Positions 26,526 through 35,560 of a stretch of DNA of 64,000 nucleotides are shown piece by piece. This DNA is from Variovorax sp. J2L1-78. Lineage in GTDB: Bacteria; Pseudomonadota; Gammaproteobacteria; Burkholderiales; Burkholderiaceae_C. Each line of letters starts with the position of its first letter. Within the stretch, counting starts at the first letter, position 1. The notes under the pieces were generated by a model that searched no databases, was not told the origin of the DNA, and saw nothing but the letters and a program-made list of their open reading frames with translations. Both the position numbers and the translations under genes were made by a program. The DNA lies in NCBI RefSeq assembly GCF_030317205.1, contig NZ_JASZYB010000001.1, forward strand, positions 248,001-312,000, given 5' to 3'.

Positions 26526-27689
26526 ATGGGCCATTCCGACCCCCTGCCGCTCGCACGCATCAGCGACGAGCTCCTCGCCGATCTGCGCACCGAGTTCGCC
26601 GCGACGGCCGCCGCGCATGATGAGCAAGCCAGCTTCCCGCATGCAAACTTCGAGCGCCTCGGTGGATTGAACCTGCTCGCGCTGACGGTGCCGGTCACGC
26701 ACGGCGGGCTCGGCGGCGGCCTGGCCGATGCCGCCCGCGTGGTCGGCGCCGTCGGCGGGGGCGAGGCCTCTACCGGCCTGCTGCTGGCGATGAATTACCT
26801 GATGCACCACGCGCTCGCGCGCAACCAGCCACAGGGCTACGACGCGATCACCCAAGCCGCCGTCGAAGGCCGCGGCGTACTCAATGCACTGCAGGCCGAG
26901 CCCGAACTCGGGTCGGTGATCCGCGGCGGCCTGCCAGGCACCGTGGCCACGCAGCAGACCGACGGCACGTGGTGCGTGAGTGGCCGCAAGGCCTATGCGA
27001 CGGGCAGCCCGATCGTGCGCTGGTGGCTGGTGGGTGCGCGCACCGGTACCGTCGATGCGCCGCGCCTCGGCACGGTGCTGGTACCCGGCGATGCGCCCGG
27101 CCTCACGGTCAAGCCGACCTGGAACCATGCCGGCCTGCGCGCCACCGCCAGCCACGAGATCGAGATGGTCGACGTCAAAGTGCCGGCTGAGTACGCCCTG
27201 GGCTTCCACCCGCCGGGCGCCCCCGAGCTGAAGGCGCGGCAGGCCGTGGTGCAGGTCTGGAACGGCCTTTTGATCGCAGCGCTGTACGACGGCATCGCAC
27301 GCGCCGGACGCGACTGGCTGCATAGCTTCCTGCACGACCGCAAGCCGGCCAACCTCGGCGCCGCGCTGGCCACCGTGCCGCGGCTGCAAACGATCGTGGG
27401 CGAGATCGAGACGCTGCTTCTGATCAACCGCACGCTGATCGACGACGCCACGCATCGTGCCGATGCCTCCCCGAGGCTCGAAACGCTGCGTGCGCAGCAG
27501 GTCAAGTACACCGTGACCAGCAACGCCATCCGCATCCTTGACCTGGCGCTCTCGGCCACCGGCAATCATGGCCTGGACCGCGCCAATCCGCTGGAGCGGC
27601 ACTACCGTGACGCGCTGTGCGGCCGCGTGCATGCACCTCAGGCCGACACCGTGCTGCTGAACGTCGGCAAAGCCGCACTCGGCGTCTGA
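26526..27689 (+). CDS. Acyl-CoA dehydrogenase-like flavoprotein
   Basis: 387 aa with the acyl-CoA dehydrogenase fold: N-terminal helices (ELLADLRTEFAATAAAHDEQ), the FAD-binding beta domain (TWCVSGRKAYATGSPIVRWW) and a C-terminal helical bundle (LDLALSATGNHGLDRANPLE). This is the DszC/SfnB-like branch often paired with peptide-type ABC transporters, where enzymes act as flavin-dependent monooxygenases or dehydrogenases. No obvious catalytic glutamate of classical CoA dehydrogenases is evident, so acyl-CoA may not be the substrate. It lies 31 bases after the old yellow enzyme gene in the same operon. Confidence 0.85.
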   Translation: MGHSDPLPLARISDELLADLRTEFAATAAAHDEQASFPHANFERLGGLNLLALTVPVTHGGLGGGLADAARVVGAVGGGEASTGLLLAMNYLMHHALARNQPQGYDAITQAAVEGRGVLNALQAEPELGSVIRGGLPGTVATQQTDGTWCVSGRKAYATGSPIVRWWLVGARTGTVDAPRLGTVLVPGDAPGLTVKPTWNHAGLRATASHEIEMVDVKVPAEYALGFHPPGAPELKARQAVVQVWNGLLIAALYDGIARAGRDWLHSFLHDRKPANLGAALATVPRLQTIVGEIETLLLINRTLIDDATHRADASPRLETLRAQQVKYTVTSNAIRILDLALSATGNHGLDRANPLERHYRDALCGRVHAPQADTVLLNVGKAALGV

Positions 27690-27729
27690 TCGCCGCTGAC
27701 GATTCTTCTTTCTCGATCCGAACCTCCCG

Positions 27730-29331
27730 ATGCGAACTTTAATTCCAGCCATTGCCTGGCGCAGCCTGTTGCTGTCCATTGCCGCGATCACGTTGCAGGC
27801 GCCCGTCCAGGCCCAGACGCCGGTGCGTGGCGGCACACTGGTCGTGGTGTCGAACCCCGGCGAGCCTGCCGTGCTGACCGCCGCCTTCAACCAGCAGGGC
27901 GCGGTGGCGGCCATCTCTACCAAGATCTTCGACGGCCTCCTGCACTTCGGCGAGAACTTCAAGCTCGAGCCTGAACTCGCGACAAACTGGGATGTGAGCA
28001 AGGACGGCAAGGAGATCCGCTTCAGGCTGCGTCCGAACGTCAAGTGGCACGACGGTAAGCCATTCACTTCGGCGGACGTCAAGTTCTCCTTCGAGGAGGT
28101 GTGGCTCAAGGTGCATCCGCGTGCACGCTCCACCTTTGCCGCAGTCGAAGCGATCGAGACGCCCGATCCGTTGACCGTGGTGTTGAAACTTCGTAACCCC
28201 TCCGGCGTGATCCTGAGCGCGCTGAACAGCGCCGAATCGCAGATCGTTCCTAAACATCTCTATGAAGGCACGGACATCGTGCGAAACCCCTGGAACGCCA
28301 AGCCGGTAGGTACGGGGCCATTCCGTTTCAAGGAGTGGGTCCGCGGTGACCGCATCGTGCTCGAACGCAACCCCGACTACTGGGACGCGGGCAAGCCCTA
28401 CCTCGACCAAGTGGTGTACCGCATCATCCCCGACGCGACCGCGCGCTATGCCGCCTTCGAGACCGGCTCGGTCCAGTATGGCGTGCTCAGCCCGATCTCG
28501 GTCAACGACCTGGAACGCGCCCAGAAGAACAAGAACCTGCAGGTCGATTTCCACGGCTACGAGTGGCTGGCGTCGCGCAACGTGCTGGAGTTCAACGTGC
28601 GCAAGCCGCCGTTCAACGACGTGCGGGTGCGTCGTGCGGTCGCGCATGCGATTGACCTCGCCGCGATGTCGAAGGTCACGACCCGCGGCTTCGCCAAGCC
28701 GGGCACATCGCCGGTGCTGTCGACCCAGACGCGCTTCTTTACGACCGACCTGCCGACCTATCCCTTTGACGTGAAGCAGGCCGATAAGCTGCTCGACGAA
28801 GCCGGCTTCCCGCGCAAGGGCGACGGCACGCGCCTGGCGGTCACGCTCGACTGGCTGCCCTTCGGCGAGAACTACCTGCGCTATGCGGAGTTCATCAAGC
28901 AGTCGTTGCGCCGCGTGGGCATCGACGTGACGATCCGCGGACAGGACCTGCCGCAGTTCATGCGTCGCGTCTACAGCCAGAACGATTTCGATTTCATCGT
29001 CACGCACATCGCAGGGTTTGGCGACCCGCAGATCGGCACCGACCGGCTCCTCTGGTCGAAGACGATCCTCAAGGACGTACCCTGGTCCAATGGTGCGGGC
29101 TACAGCAACCCTGCGATGGACGGGCTGATCGAGGCGGCGCACGAGGCCCCGACCGAGGAGCGCCGCATCGAGCTCTACAAGAAGGTGCAGCGCCTGGCGC
29201 AGACGGACCTCCCTAGCTTCACGCTGCTCGAGAACCGCATGTACACCGTCGCCTCAGCGCGGCTGCGCGGCCTGAGCAAGGGATCGGACGGCTCCTATGA
29301 GTCGTTGAAGAACGTATGGCTCGCACCTTGA
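27730..29331 (+). CDS. ABC transporter substrate-binding protein, peptide/nickel family (SBP_bac_5)
   Basis: Periplasmic binding protein of 533 aa. The signal peptide ends near PVQAQTPVRGG. The family 5 layout is clear: GGTLVVVSNPGEP, LATNWDVSKDGKEIRFRLRP, WHDGKPFTSADVKFSFE and GTGPFRFKEWVRGDRIVLER. It delivers a solute to the two permeases encoded next. Family ligands range from peptides to glycosides, nickel and opines; the flanking redox enzymes suggest a non-peptide catabolic substrate. Its 3' end overlaps the first permease gene by 16 bases. Confidence 0.93.
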   Translation: MRTLIPAIAWRSLLLSIAAITLQAPVQAQTPVRGGTLVVVSNPGEPAVLTAAFNQQGAVAAISTKIFDGLLHFGENFKLEPELATNWDVSKDGKEIRFRLRPNVKWHDGKPFTSADVKFSFEEVWLKVHPRARSTFAAVEAIETPDPLTVVLKLRNPSGVILSALNSAESQIVPKHLYEGTDIVRNPWNAKPVGTGPFRFKEWVRGDRIVLERNPDYWDAGKPYLDQVVYRIIPDATARYAAFETGSVQYGVLSPISVNDLERAQKNKNLQVDFHGYEWLASRNVLEFNVRKPPFNDVRVRRAVAHAIDLAAMSKVTTRGFAKPGTSPVLSTQTRFFTTDLPTYPFDVKQADKLLDEAGFPRKGDGTRLAVTLDWLPFGENYLRYAEFIKQSLRRVGIDVTIRGQDLPQFMRRVYSQNDFDFIVTHIAGFGDPQIGTDRLLWSKTILKDVPWSNGAGYSNPAMDGLIEAAHEAPTEERRIELYKKVQRLAQTDLPSFTLLENRMYTVASARLRGLSKGSDGSYESLKNVWLAP

Positions 29332-30368
29332 ACGCCACCGCCGCCGCTGACGCCTCTGTGGTCGGCGCGGCGCTAGGCTGCGTGCCCTCTCGCGGGCGAG
29401 GGCGCAGCTACGTGGTCGGCCGCGTGGCCCAGATGGTGCCGACGCTCTTCCTCATCCTGCTCACGGCCTTCGTGCTACTGCAGCTCGCGCCGGGCGACAT
29501 GGTCCAGGTGCTGGCGGGCGAGGCGGGCGGCGGTTCGCCCGAGTATCTGGCCAGCCTGCGCCAGAGCTTTGGCCTCGACCAGCCGCTGTACATGCAGTTC
29601 CTGCTCTACATCCAGAACGTGCTGAGCGGCAACCTGGGCTTCTCGTTCCGCAACAACGCCACGGTCACGGCGCTCATCGGCGCACGACTGGGGCCGACGC
29701 TGTTGCTGGCCGCGGCCGGCCTCACGGTGGCGGTGGTGCTGGGTGTCGCCGGCGGTGCGCTGGCGGCGGCGCGCCGCGGCCGCGCGGCCGACCGCGTCAT
29801 CGGCGTGGTGGCGCTGCTGATCTACGCGACGCCGGGTTTCCTGCTGGGCATCGGCCTCATGCTGATCTTCTCAGTGGCGCTGCGCTGGCTGCCCGTCGGC
29901 GGCTTCGTCGACCCCTACGGCGTCGACGGCGCCTGGGCGCACGCGCTGAGCGTCGCGCGGCACCTGGTGTTGCCTGCCATCACGCTCGGCGCGCTGCATG
30001 CCGCCATCTATGCCCGCTTCACGCGCGGCGCGATGCTGGAGGTCTACGGGCAGGACCATGTCCGCACCGCACGTTCCAAGGGCCTGTCGGCGCAGCGCAT
30101 CACGCTGCGCCACGTGTTGCGCAACGCGCTGCTGCCGCTGGTGACCGTGATCGGCATGCAGACGGGTGCACTGCTCGGCGGCGCGATCCTGGTCGAGACC
30201 GTGTTTGCCTGGCCCGGCCTGGGACGCCTCGCCTTCGAAGCGATGCAACAGCGCGACTACAACCTGTTGGCCGGCCTGATCCTCTGCAGCGGCACGCTGG
30301 TCGTGTTCGTCAACCTGGCAGTCGACCTGCTTTACGCCGTGCTCGACCCGCGTGTGAGGCTCCAATGA
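29316..30368 (+). CDS. ABC permease, DppB type
   Basis: Inner-membrane permease of 350 aa. After an unusual 30-residue N-terminal extension, helix 1 reads VPTLFLILLTAFVLLQLAPG. The cytosolic coupling helix has the EAA-type motif RTARSKGLSAQRITLRHVLR-NALLP. It pairs with the DppC-type permease encoded next, and both bind the two ATPases. The start overlaps the binding-protein gene. Confidence 0.92.
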   Translation: MARTLNATAAADASVVGAALGCVPSRGRGRSYVVGRVAQMVPTLFLILLTAFVLLQLAPGDMVQVLAGEAGGGSPEYLASLRQSFGLDQPLYMQFLLYIQNVLSGNLGFSFRNNATVTALIGARLGPTLLLAAAGLTVAVVLGVAGGALAAARRGRAADRVIGVVALLIYATPGFLLGIGLMLIFSVALRWLPVGGFVDPYGVDGAWAHALSVARHLVLPAITLGALHAAIYARFTRGAMLEVYGQDHVRTARSKGLSAQRITLRHVLRNALLPLVTVIGMQTGALLGGAILVETVFAWPGLGRLAFEAMQQRDYNLLAGLILCSGTLVVFVNLAVDLLYAVLDPRVRLQ

Positions 30369-31288
30369 AAACCAGCACCGGCACCACCCTTTCGGCACTC
30401 GCCAAGCGGCCGCCGCCCGCCGTGGCCGCTGCTACGCCCGTGCGCTTTGTCCGGGCTCGGCGTCCCTGGCGCGCCTGGAGCGAATGGCCGCTGTCGCTGC
30501 GCATCGGCACTGTGCTGCTGGGCATCCAGCTGATCGTCGCGCTCGCCGCCGGCTGGCTGTATCCCGGCGATCCGTTCGACCTGGCGGGCGCGCCCTTCGT
30601 CCGGCCCTTCGAAGACCCGCAGTTCCCGCTCGGCACCGACATCATGGGCCGCGACATCGCGGCCGGCCTGATGCATGGGGCGCGCGTGTCGCTGCTGGTC
30701 GGGCTCTCGGCCACGCTCATCGCCACCGTGCTGGGCACGGCCATCGGCCTGCTGGCCGGCTACTTCGGCGGCTGGCTCGACCACCTGCTGATGCGCTTCA
30801 CCGAGCTGTTCCAGGTGATTCCGCACTTCCTGTTCGCGATCATCCTGGTCTCGATCATGGGGTCGAAGCTGCAGAACATCGTGCTGGCCATCGGCGTCAC
30901 AAGCTGGACCATGGTGGCGCGCCTGGTGCGCGCCGAGACCCTGGCCCTGCGCGAGCGCGACTACGTGAAGATCTGCGCGGTGATGGGCGGCAGTCGGACG
31001 CGCGTGATCCTCACGCACATTCTGCCGAACGCCTTCGCTCCGGTGATCGTGGCCGCGTCCATCCTCACGGCGCTCGCGGTGCTCACCGAAGCGGGGCTGG
31101 CGTTTCTCGGCATGAGCGACAGCAACCGCGTCAGCTGGGGCGGGATGATCGGCGCCTCCCGCGAGGCGCTGCTCGACGCGCCCTATATGACCCTGATTCC
31201 AGGCGCGGCGATCGTGTTCGCGGTGATGGCGCTGAGCCTCATCGGCGACGGGCTGACGCAGCACCTGCGCCGGGATGTGCGTGCATGA
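30365..31288 (+). CDS. ABC permease, DppC type
   Basis: Second inner-membrane permease, 307 aa. After a basic N-terminus it shows GTDIMGRDIAAGLMHGARVS, typical of DppC/OppC, and the coupling motif REDY-like LRERDYVKICAVMGGSRTRV ILTHILPNA. The start overlaps the previous stop (ATGA) and its own stop overlaps the next start, so expression is tightly coupled. Confidence 0.92.
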   Translation: MKTSTGTTLSALAKRPPPAVAAATPVRFVRARRPWRAWSEWPLSLRIGTVLLGIQLIVALAAGWLYPGDPFDLAGAPFVRPFEDPQFPLGTDIMGRDIAAGLMHGARVSLLVGLSATLIATVLGTAIGLLAGYFGGWLDHLLMRFTELFQVIPHFLFAIILVSIMGSKLQNIVLAIGVTSWTMVARLVRAETLALRERDYVKICAVMGGSRTRVILTHILPNAFAPVIVAASILTALAVLTEAGLAFLGMSDSNRVSWGGMIGASREALLDAPYMTLIPGAAIVFAVMALSLIGDGLTQHLRRDVRA

Positions 31289-32298
31289 GCGGGCCCGTTG
31301 CCGTGCTGCGTGCGCGCAGCCTCGTCATTTCGGTGCGCTCCGGCGGCCGCCGCGTGCCGGCCGTGCGCGGCATGGACATCGAAGTCACGCGCGGCGAGAC
31401 ACTGGCCATCGTCGGTGAATCGGGCTGCGGCAAGTCGCTCACCGCGCTGGCGCTCGCCGGCCTGCTGCCCGACGGCGTGCAGGTGTCGGGCGGCAGCATC
31501 GAGCTGTTCGGCGAAGACGTGACCGCGCTCGACGAGGCGGGCTGGCGCTTGAGGCGCGGGTGCCGCATTGCGATGGTGTTCCAGGACCCGATGGCCGCCC
31601 TGAACCCGGTACTCACCATCGGCGAGCAGATCGTCGAGGCCATCCACGCCCACCGCCCGGCGAGCACCCAGCAGGCCCGCGAGGAAGCGGTGGCACTGCT
31701 GGCACGGGTGAAGCTGCCGCACCCAGAGCGCAGCTTCGCGGCCTATCCGCATCAGCTCTCGGGCGGCATGCGCCAGCGCGCGCTGATCGCCATCGCCATC
31801 GCCAACCGCCCCGAGGTGCTGATCGCCGACGAACCCACGACCGCGCTCGACGCTACGGTGCAGGCCGAGATCCTGGCGCTGCTGCGCAGCCTGCAGCGCG
31901 AGAGCGGCATGGCGTTGGTCATCATCACGCACGACTTGAACCTGGTCGCGCGCTGGGCCGACCGGGTGACGGTGATGTATGCGGGCCGCGCGGTCGAGGA
32001 CCGGCCTGGCGACGTGCTGCTCGACGGTTCGGTGCACCCGTACACGCGCGCGCTGATGGCGGCGCGCCCGCGGCCCCGGCCGGCCGGCGCACTGCGCCCC
32101 CGGCTGGCGGAGATCCCCGGGCGCGTGCCGTCGCCCGGCGACGCCGGTCCCGGTTGCGCCTTTGCCGGTCGGTGCGGCTTCGCGACGCAGCGCTGCGAGA
32201 CGGTCGCGCCCGACGCGCTGCCCGTGACCCGCGGCGTGGTCTGGTGCCATGCGGCAAGCGAAGGCCGGCTGGACGCCGTGCTGGAGGTACTGGCATGA
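31285..32298 (+). CDS. ABC ATP-binding protein, DppD type
   Basis: ATPase of 337 aa. Walker A is GESGCGKS, the signature is LSGGMRQRA, Walker B is [12 protein letters not shown], and the H-loop lies in ITHDLNLVA. The C-terminal oligopeptide-transporter extension contains cysteines ([15 protein letters not shown]) as in family members with a regulatory iron-sulfur-like cluster. It overlaps both neighbours by ATGA. Confidence 0.93.
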   Translation: MSGPVAVLRARSLVISVRSGGRRVPAVRGMDIEVTRGETLAIVGESGCGKSLTALALAGLLPDGVQVSGGSIELFGEDVTALDEAGWRLRRGCRIAMVFQDPMAALNPVLTIGEQIVEAIHAHRPASTQQAREEAVALLARVKLPHPERSFAAYPHQLSGGMRQRALIAIAIANRPEVLIADEPTTALDATVQAEILALLRSLQRESGMALVIITHDLNLVARWADRVTVMYAGRAVEDRPGDVLLDGSVHPYTRALMAARPRPRPAGALRPRLAEIPGRVPSPGDAGPGCAFAGRCGFATQRCETVAPDALPVTRGVVWCHAASEGRLDAVLEVLA

Positions 32299-33089
32299 CG
32301 GCCATTGCTTCGGCCGCAGGAGCGACACCAGCGCTGCTGGCTGCGCACGACCTGCACGTGAGCTTCGATGGTCGGCACGGCCGCGTCCATGCCGTGCGCG
32401 GCGTCTCGCTGCGGGTGCATCCGGGCGAGGTGCTGGCGGTGGTGGGGGAGTCGGGCTCGGGTAAGTCGACGCTCGCGCGCGCGCTGATGGGCATGGTCCC
32501 GGTGCGCCAAGGCACGCTGGCCCTGGGCGGCGAGCCGGTGCCGCTGTCGGCGTCGGCCCGGTCGCTCGCACAGCGGCGTCAGGTCGGTATGGTGTTCCAG
32601 GACAGTGCCGCCGCCTTCGACCCACGCTTCACCATCGAGCGCATCCTGCGCGAGCCGATCGAACTGCTCGCGCGCGACGCGCAGCGGCGCCAGTCGGCGG
32701 CCGCTGCGCCGACGGCGCTGCTCGACGCGGTCGGCCTGTCGGCCAACGTGCTCTCGCGGCGGCCGCACGAACTGTCGGGCGGCCAGCGCCAGCGCGTGGG
32801 CATCGCGCGGGCACTGGCGGGTGAACCCCAGCTGTTGATCTGCGACGAGGCGGTGTCCGCGCTCGACGTCTCGGTGCAGGCGCAGATCCTCAACCTGCTG
32901 GTCGACCTGCAGAACGAACGCGGGCTCGCGCTGCTGTTCATCACTCACGACCTGTCGGTGGTGTCGTACATCGCGGACCGCATCGCCGTGATGTACCACG
33001 GCGAACTCATGGAGACCGGCGAGGTGCACCAGGTGCTCGACCGACCCGCACATGCCTACACCCGCGAACTACTGGCGGCGGGCCTATGA
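32295..33089 (+). CDS. ABC ATP-binding protein, DppF type
   Basis: Second ATPase, 264 aa. Walker A is GESGSGKST, the signature is LSGGQRQRV, Walker B is [12 protein letters not shown], and the H-loop lies in FITHDLSVV. It is shorter than usual DppF proteins (about 320 aa) because the C-terminal oligopeptide extension is missing after the TRELLAAGL end. It completes the five-gene importer. Confidence 0.92.
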   Translation: MTAIASAAGATPALLAAHDLHVSFDGRHGRVHAVRGVSLRVHPGEVLAVVGESGSGKSTLARALMGMVPVRQGTLALGGEPVPLSASARSLAQRRQVGMVFQDSAAAFDPRFTIERILREPIELLARDAQRRQSAAAAPTALLDAVGLSANVLSRRPHELSGGQRQRVGIARALAGEPQLLICDEAVSALDVSVQAQILNLLVDLQNERGLALLFITHDLSVVSYIADRIAVMYHGELMETGEVHQVLDRPAHAYTRELLAAGL

Positions 33090-33256
33090 GCGCAGCGAGC
33101 CCATTGCAAAGGACATCGCCGCGCCGTCGCAACCGTCCAGGTTGCACCTTGCCGGAAAATCACCGTTTGACTGTCCACTCGCGCAAGCGCCAAACGCGCA
33201 ACCCGCGATTGGCCGGGCGCTACGACTCGCTCGAGGACGCCTGGCTCGAAAGCTGA
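33086..33256 (+). CDS. Possible 56-aa basic ORF at the end of the ABC operon
   Basis: The ATG overlaps the stop of the DppF-type gene (ATGA), the same junction as between the other genes of this operon. The frame stays open for 56 codons and is Arg-rich, ending GRYDSLEDAWLES, 6 bases before the TetR gene. No family is known, and composition alone does not prove coding. Confidence 0.3.
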   Translation: MSAASPLQRTSPRRRNRPGCTLPENHRLTVHSRKRQTRNPRLAGRYDSLEDAWLES

Positions 33257-33262
33257 AGTTCC

Positions 33263-33856
33263 ATGACCATGACGTCTACATCGACCACCATCCTCGATCA
33301 CATCATCGACACCGCAGGCGCGCTCTTCTACAAGGAGGGCACGAAGTCGGTGGGTGTCGATCGCATCATTTTTGAAGCTGGCGTCGCAAAGGCGACGATG
33401 TACCGCTACTTCTCGGGCAAGGACGCACTCGTGGCGGCGTGCCTGCAGCGCCGTCACGACCGGGTGATGGAGGCGCTGCAGAGCGGTATCGGCAAGGGGC
33501 GGCCCAAGGGGCATGCGCGCATTCTGAAGGTCTTTGAACTGCTGCACGATAAGGCGGAATCGCCCGATTTCCGGGGTTGCGCTTTCATGCTCGCTGTCGC
33601 GGAGAACGAGGTGTCCGATGAAGTGCGTCGGATTGCGCGTGCCCACAAGGATGCGGTGCTTGCCCTGTTCGTGTCGCTCCTTCCATCCGATTGGCCGCGC
33701 CCCGCCAAAACGGCGGCCCAGCTCAACCTTCTGTACGACGGCGCCATGGCGCAGATCCTGGTGCAACGAAACCCGAAGGCAGCGCTTGTCGCGAAGGAAT
33801 GCGCGGAGATGATTCTGAGCTGCTCGGATCTTCACGCGTCGGCGCCTCAGTTTTGA
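33263..33856 (+). CDS. TetR/AcrR-family regulator
   Basis: Dimeric repressor of 197 aa. N-terminal helix-turn-helix: ILDHIIDTAGALFYKEGTKS, VGVDRIIFEAGVAKATMYRY FSGKDALV. The C-terminal ligand domain is variable (RGCAFMLAVAENEVSDEVRR). It is the last gene of the oxidoreductase/ABC operon and likely binds the palindrome at 25245-25262, giving feedback control. The ligand is probably the imported compound or its product. Confidence 0.92.
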   Translation: MTMTSTSTTILDHIIDTAGALFYKEGTKSVGVDRIIFEAGVAKATMYRYFSGKDALVAACLQRRHDRVMEALQSGIGKGRPKGHARILKVFELLHDKAESPDFRGCAFMLAVAENEVSDEVRRIARAHKDAVLALFVSLLPSDWPRPAKTAAQLNLLYDGAMAQILVQRNPKAALVAKECAEMILSCSDLHASAPQF

Positions 33857-33886
33857 TCATCACTTGACCCTCCCTCCGGAGGTCTC

Positions 33887-34623
33887 TTGAATGCCCTTAC
33901 CGCAAGCAAGACATCGGCCGCACCCGCTATCGCACCGTTGCGCGAGTTCGTCGTGCAATTCGGCCATCTGCTGGACTCCGCACCCAGCGAGAAGACGATC
34001 TTCGATGAGGATGGGGCATTGCTTCGAAAGTGGTCTCGCGCGATGACTGGCTTCCCGAAACATGCGCACAGCCGCATCCCACGTACTACCAGCAGAGTTT
34101 GCTCCATGCAGATTCGACAGAGCGCTTTTCAGTCGTCTGCTTCGCCTGGGGGCCGGGACAATCTACGCCGGTGCACGATCACACCGTCTGGGGACTGATC
34201 GGCATGCTGCGCGGCGCGGAAGAAAGTCACACCTATGCTGAGCGTGACGGTCGCATGGTTCCGAAGGGGCAGGCGGTTCGCCTAGTGCCTGGCGATATCG
34301 AACATGTTTCGCCTACTGTGGGTGACGTGCATCGCGTCCGCAATTTTTTCGACGATCGTGTGTCGATCAGCATCCATGTCTATGGCACCAATATCGGTGC
34401 CGTCCGGAGACACACCTATCCTGACGAAGGTGGTCGCAAGACGTTTGTATCCGGCTTTTCAAATACCGAACTGCCGAATCTGTGGGATCGCTCGGCCGAA
34501 TTGCGTAGTGCGGGAATGCGTTCAGACCGCTGTAGGCTTGGCCTTGGCGTCGAAGACGCTAACGACTCTAGTCAGAGTTTCAAGACGGTTCCTCGAAAGG
34601 CGACCTCTACAACGCTGAAGTGA
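33887..34623 (+). pseudogene. Cysteine dioxygenase-like gene with a frameshift
   Basis: A type I thiol dioxygenase of the cupin fold (PF05995), which oxidises cysteine or a related thiol to a sulfinate. The first frame (TTG start, GGAGG site) runs LREFVVQFGHLLDSAPSEKT ... DGALLRKW; the second frame continues VSRDDWLPETCAQPHPTYYQ and holds the iron motif PVHDHTVWGLIGMLRG. A one-base indel near 34022-34030 separates them. After LPNLWDRSAE, where relatives end, about 45 unrelated residues follow, so the 3' end may also have shifted. It is inactive unless the sequence is in error. Confidence 0.8.
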
Positions 34624-34659
34624 AGCCTGTTCAGGCAGCCGATCGACTATTCATAAACT

Positions 34660-34858
34660 CTCTTGCCAATCAGCGCGGCTCGCCGCCATCTTGCAGCCGT
34701 TGATCGGCCGCAAGTTCGAAGTCCACCGCCTGCAGCTCGCGATGACGCCAATGACTGAGGGCCTGGCGAGCATCCGGGTGAGCGCCGCCATCACCGCGCG
34801 GTGGGCAAGCTTCAATGCAGCGCTTCAGGGCGAGAACAATGTTTGGGTCATCGGGTGA
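34660..34858 (+). other. Possible 3' fragment of a lost gene
   Basis: A frame without a proper start reads LAAILQPLIGRKFEVHRLQL, then EGLASIRVSAAITARWASFN and stops at 34858. The composition is protein-like, but I recognise no family. It could be the 3' end of a gene lost on prophage or element insertion. Confidence 0.3.
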
Positions 34859-35260
34859 TTCTCTTTGCGAGACGCCGATTCAAAAGTTGATGATGGGTAC
34901 TGAGCGTTCGTGGAAGCCTTCTTGCAGGACTTGTCTACCAAGAATCGGGTAGATGTGAACATTGCGACCGGGTGTGCGGCAGTGGGCTGCCATTCCCAGG
35001 GCAGTGGTGAGTTCGGGAACAAGTCCGCAGACTTCGTGCCCGAGTTGGTCAGCCTGATAGCGGGAGACCAATGCAAGCTCGGCTTTGCGCAGCGAGGCCT
35101 TCGAATGGATACGGCCAGCTACACACCGCCCCGACACTTCTTCACGATCCCGGCGACCGACTTTTCGAGTTGTGTGGGGCGAGTTGCGGCCACGTAAGCA
35201 GGGGACCTGCGCCGTACATCGCAGCGCGCGGCGGCGAATACGGGCTCTTCCAACTGACAT
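34859..35260. other. Low-information region at the left edge of the prophage
   Basis: Long overlapping frames exist on both strands, but none shows a recognisable motif, a good start or consistent codon use. No tRNA-Asn-like repeat that could be attL is visible. I see nothing further. Confidence 0.4.
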
Positions 35261-35407
35261 GTGCTCGCACTGGCGTGGATGACGCAGCCGATTCGATCGC
35301 AGCAGCATGGGGGACGGCGTTGTCGGGCGACTCAAGATGCTCTTCGCGGTAAGCGAATTGGCGTCGTCGCTCGCGAGTTGACCATTGATCCGCGGTTCGA
35401 TGGCGTT

Positions 35408-35560
35408 ATGGATTCGACAGCCCTTGATGTGCTGCGCTCGGATGGGTTCCGAATCTCCGACGCTGGGATCACGCTCGACCTGTGTTGCTGCGGGCCTGTC
35501 TGCGTGCTGCGAGTGCCCCGCGAAGCTGTGCTGCTGCGTCAGCAAGGAACGCCGCCGTGA
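35408..35560 (+). CDS. Small phage-type hypothetical protein
   Basis: MDSTALDVLRSDGFRISDAG followed by a Cys-containing hydrophobic strand (CCCGPVCVLRVPREAVLLRQ). The stop overlaps the GTG start of the HTH gene, which is typical of compact phage operons and supports coding. The frame is open from 35261, so the true start may lie further upstream. Confidence 0.45.
   Translation: MDSTALDVLRSDGFRISDAGITLDLCCCGPVCVLRVPREAVLLRQQGTPP

Noticed and set aside
34880..35545. A 221-codon minus-strand frame at the prophage edge
   Set aside because: No recognisable family or plausible start; codon use is not protein-like. The plus-strand small ORF that overlaps the HTH gene is better supported.
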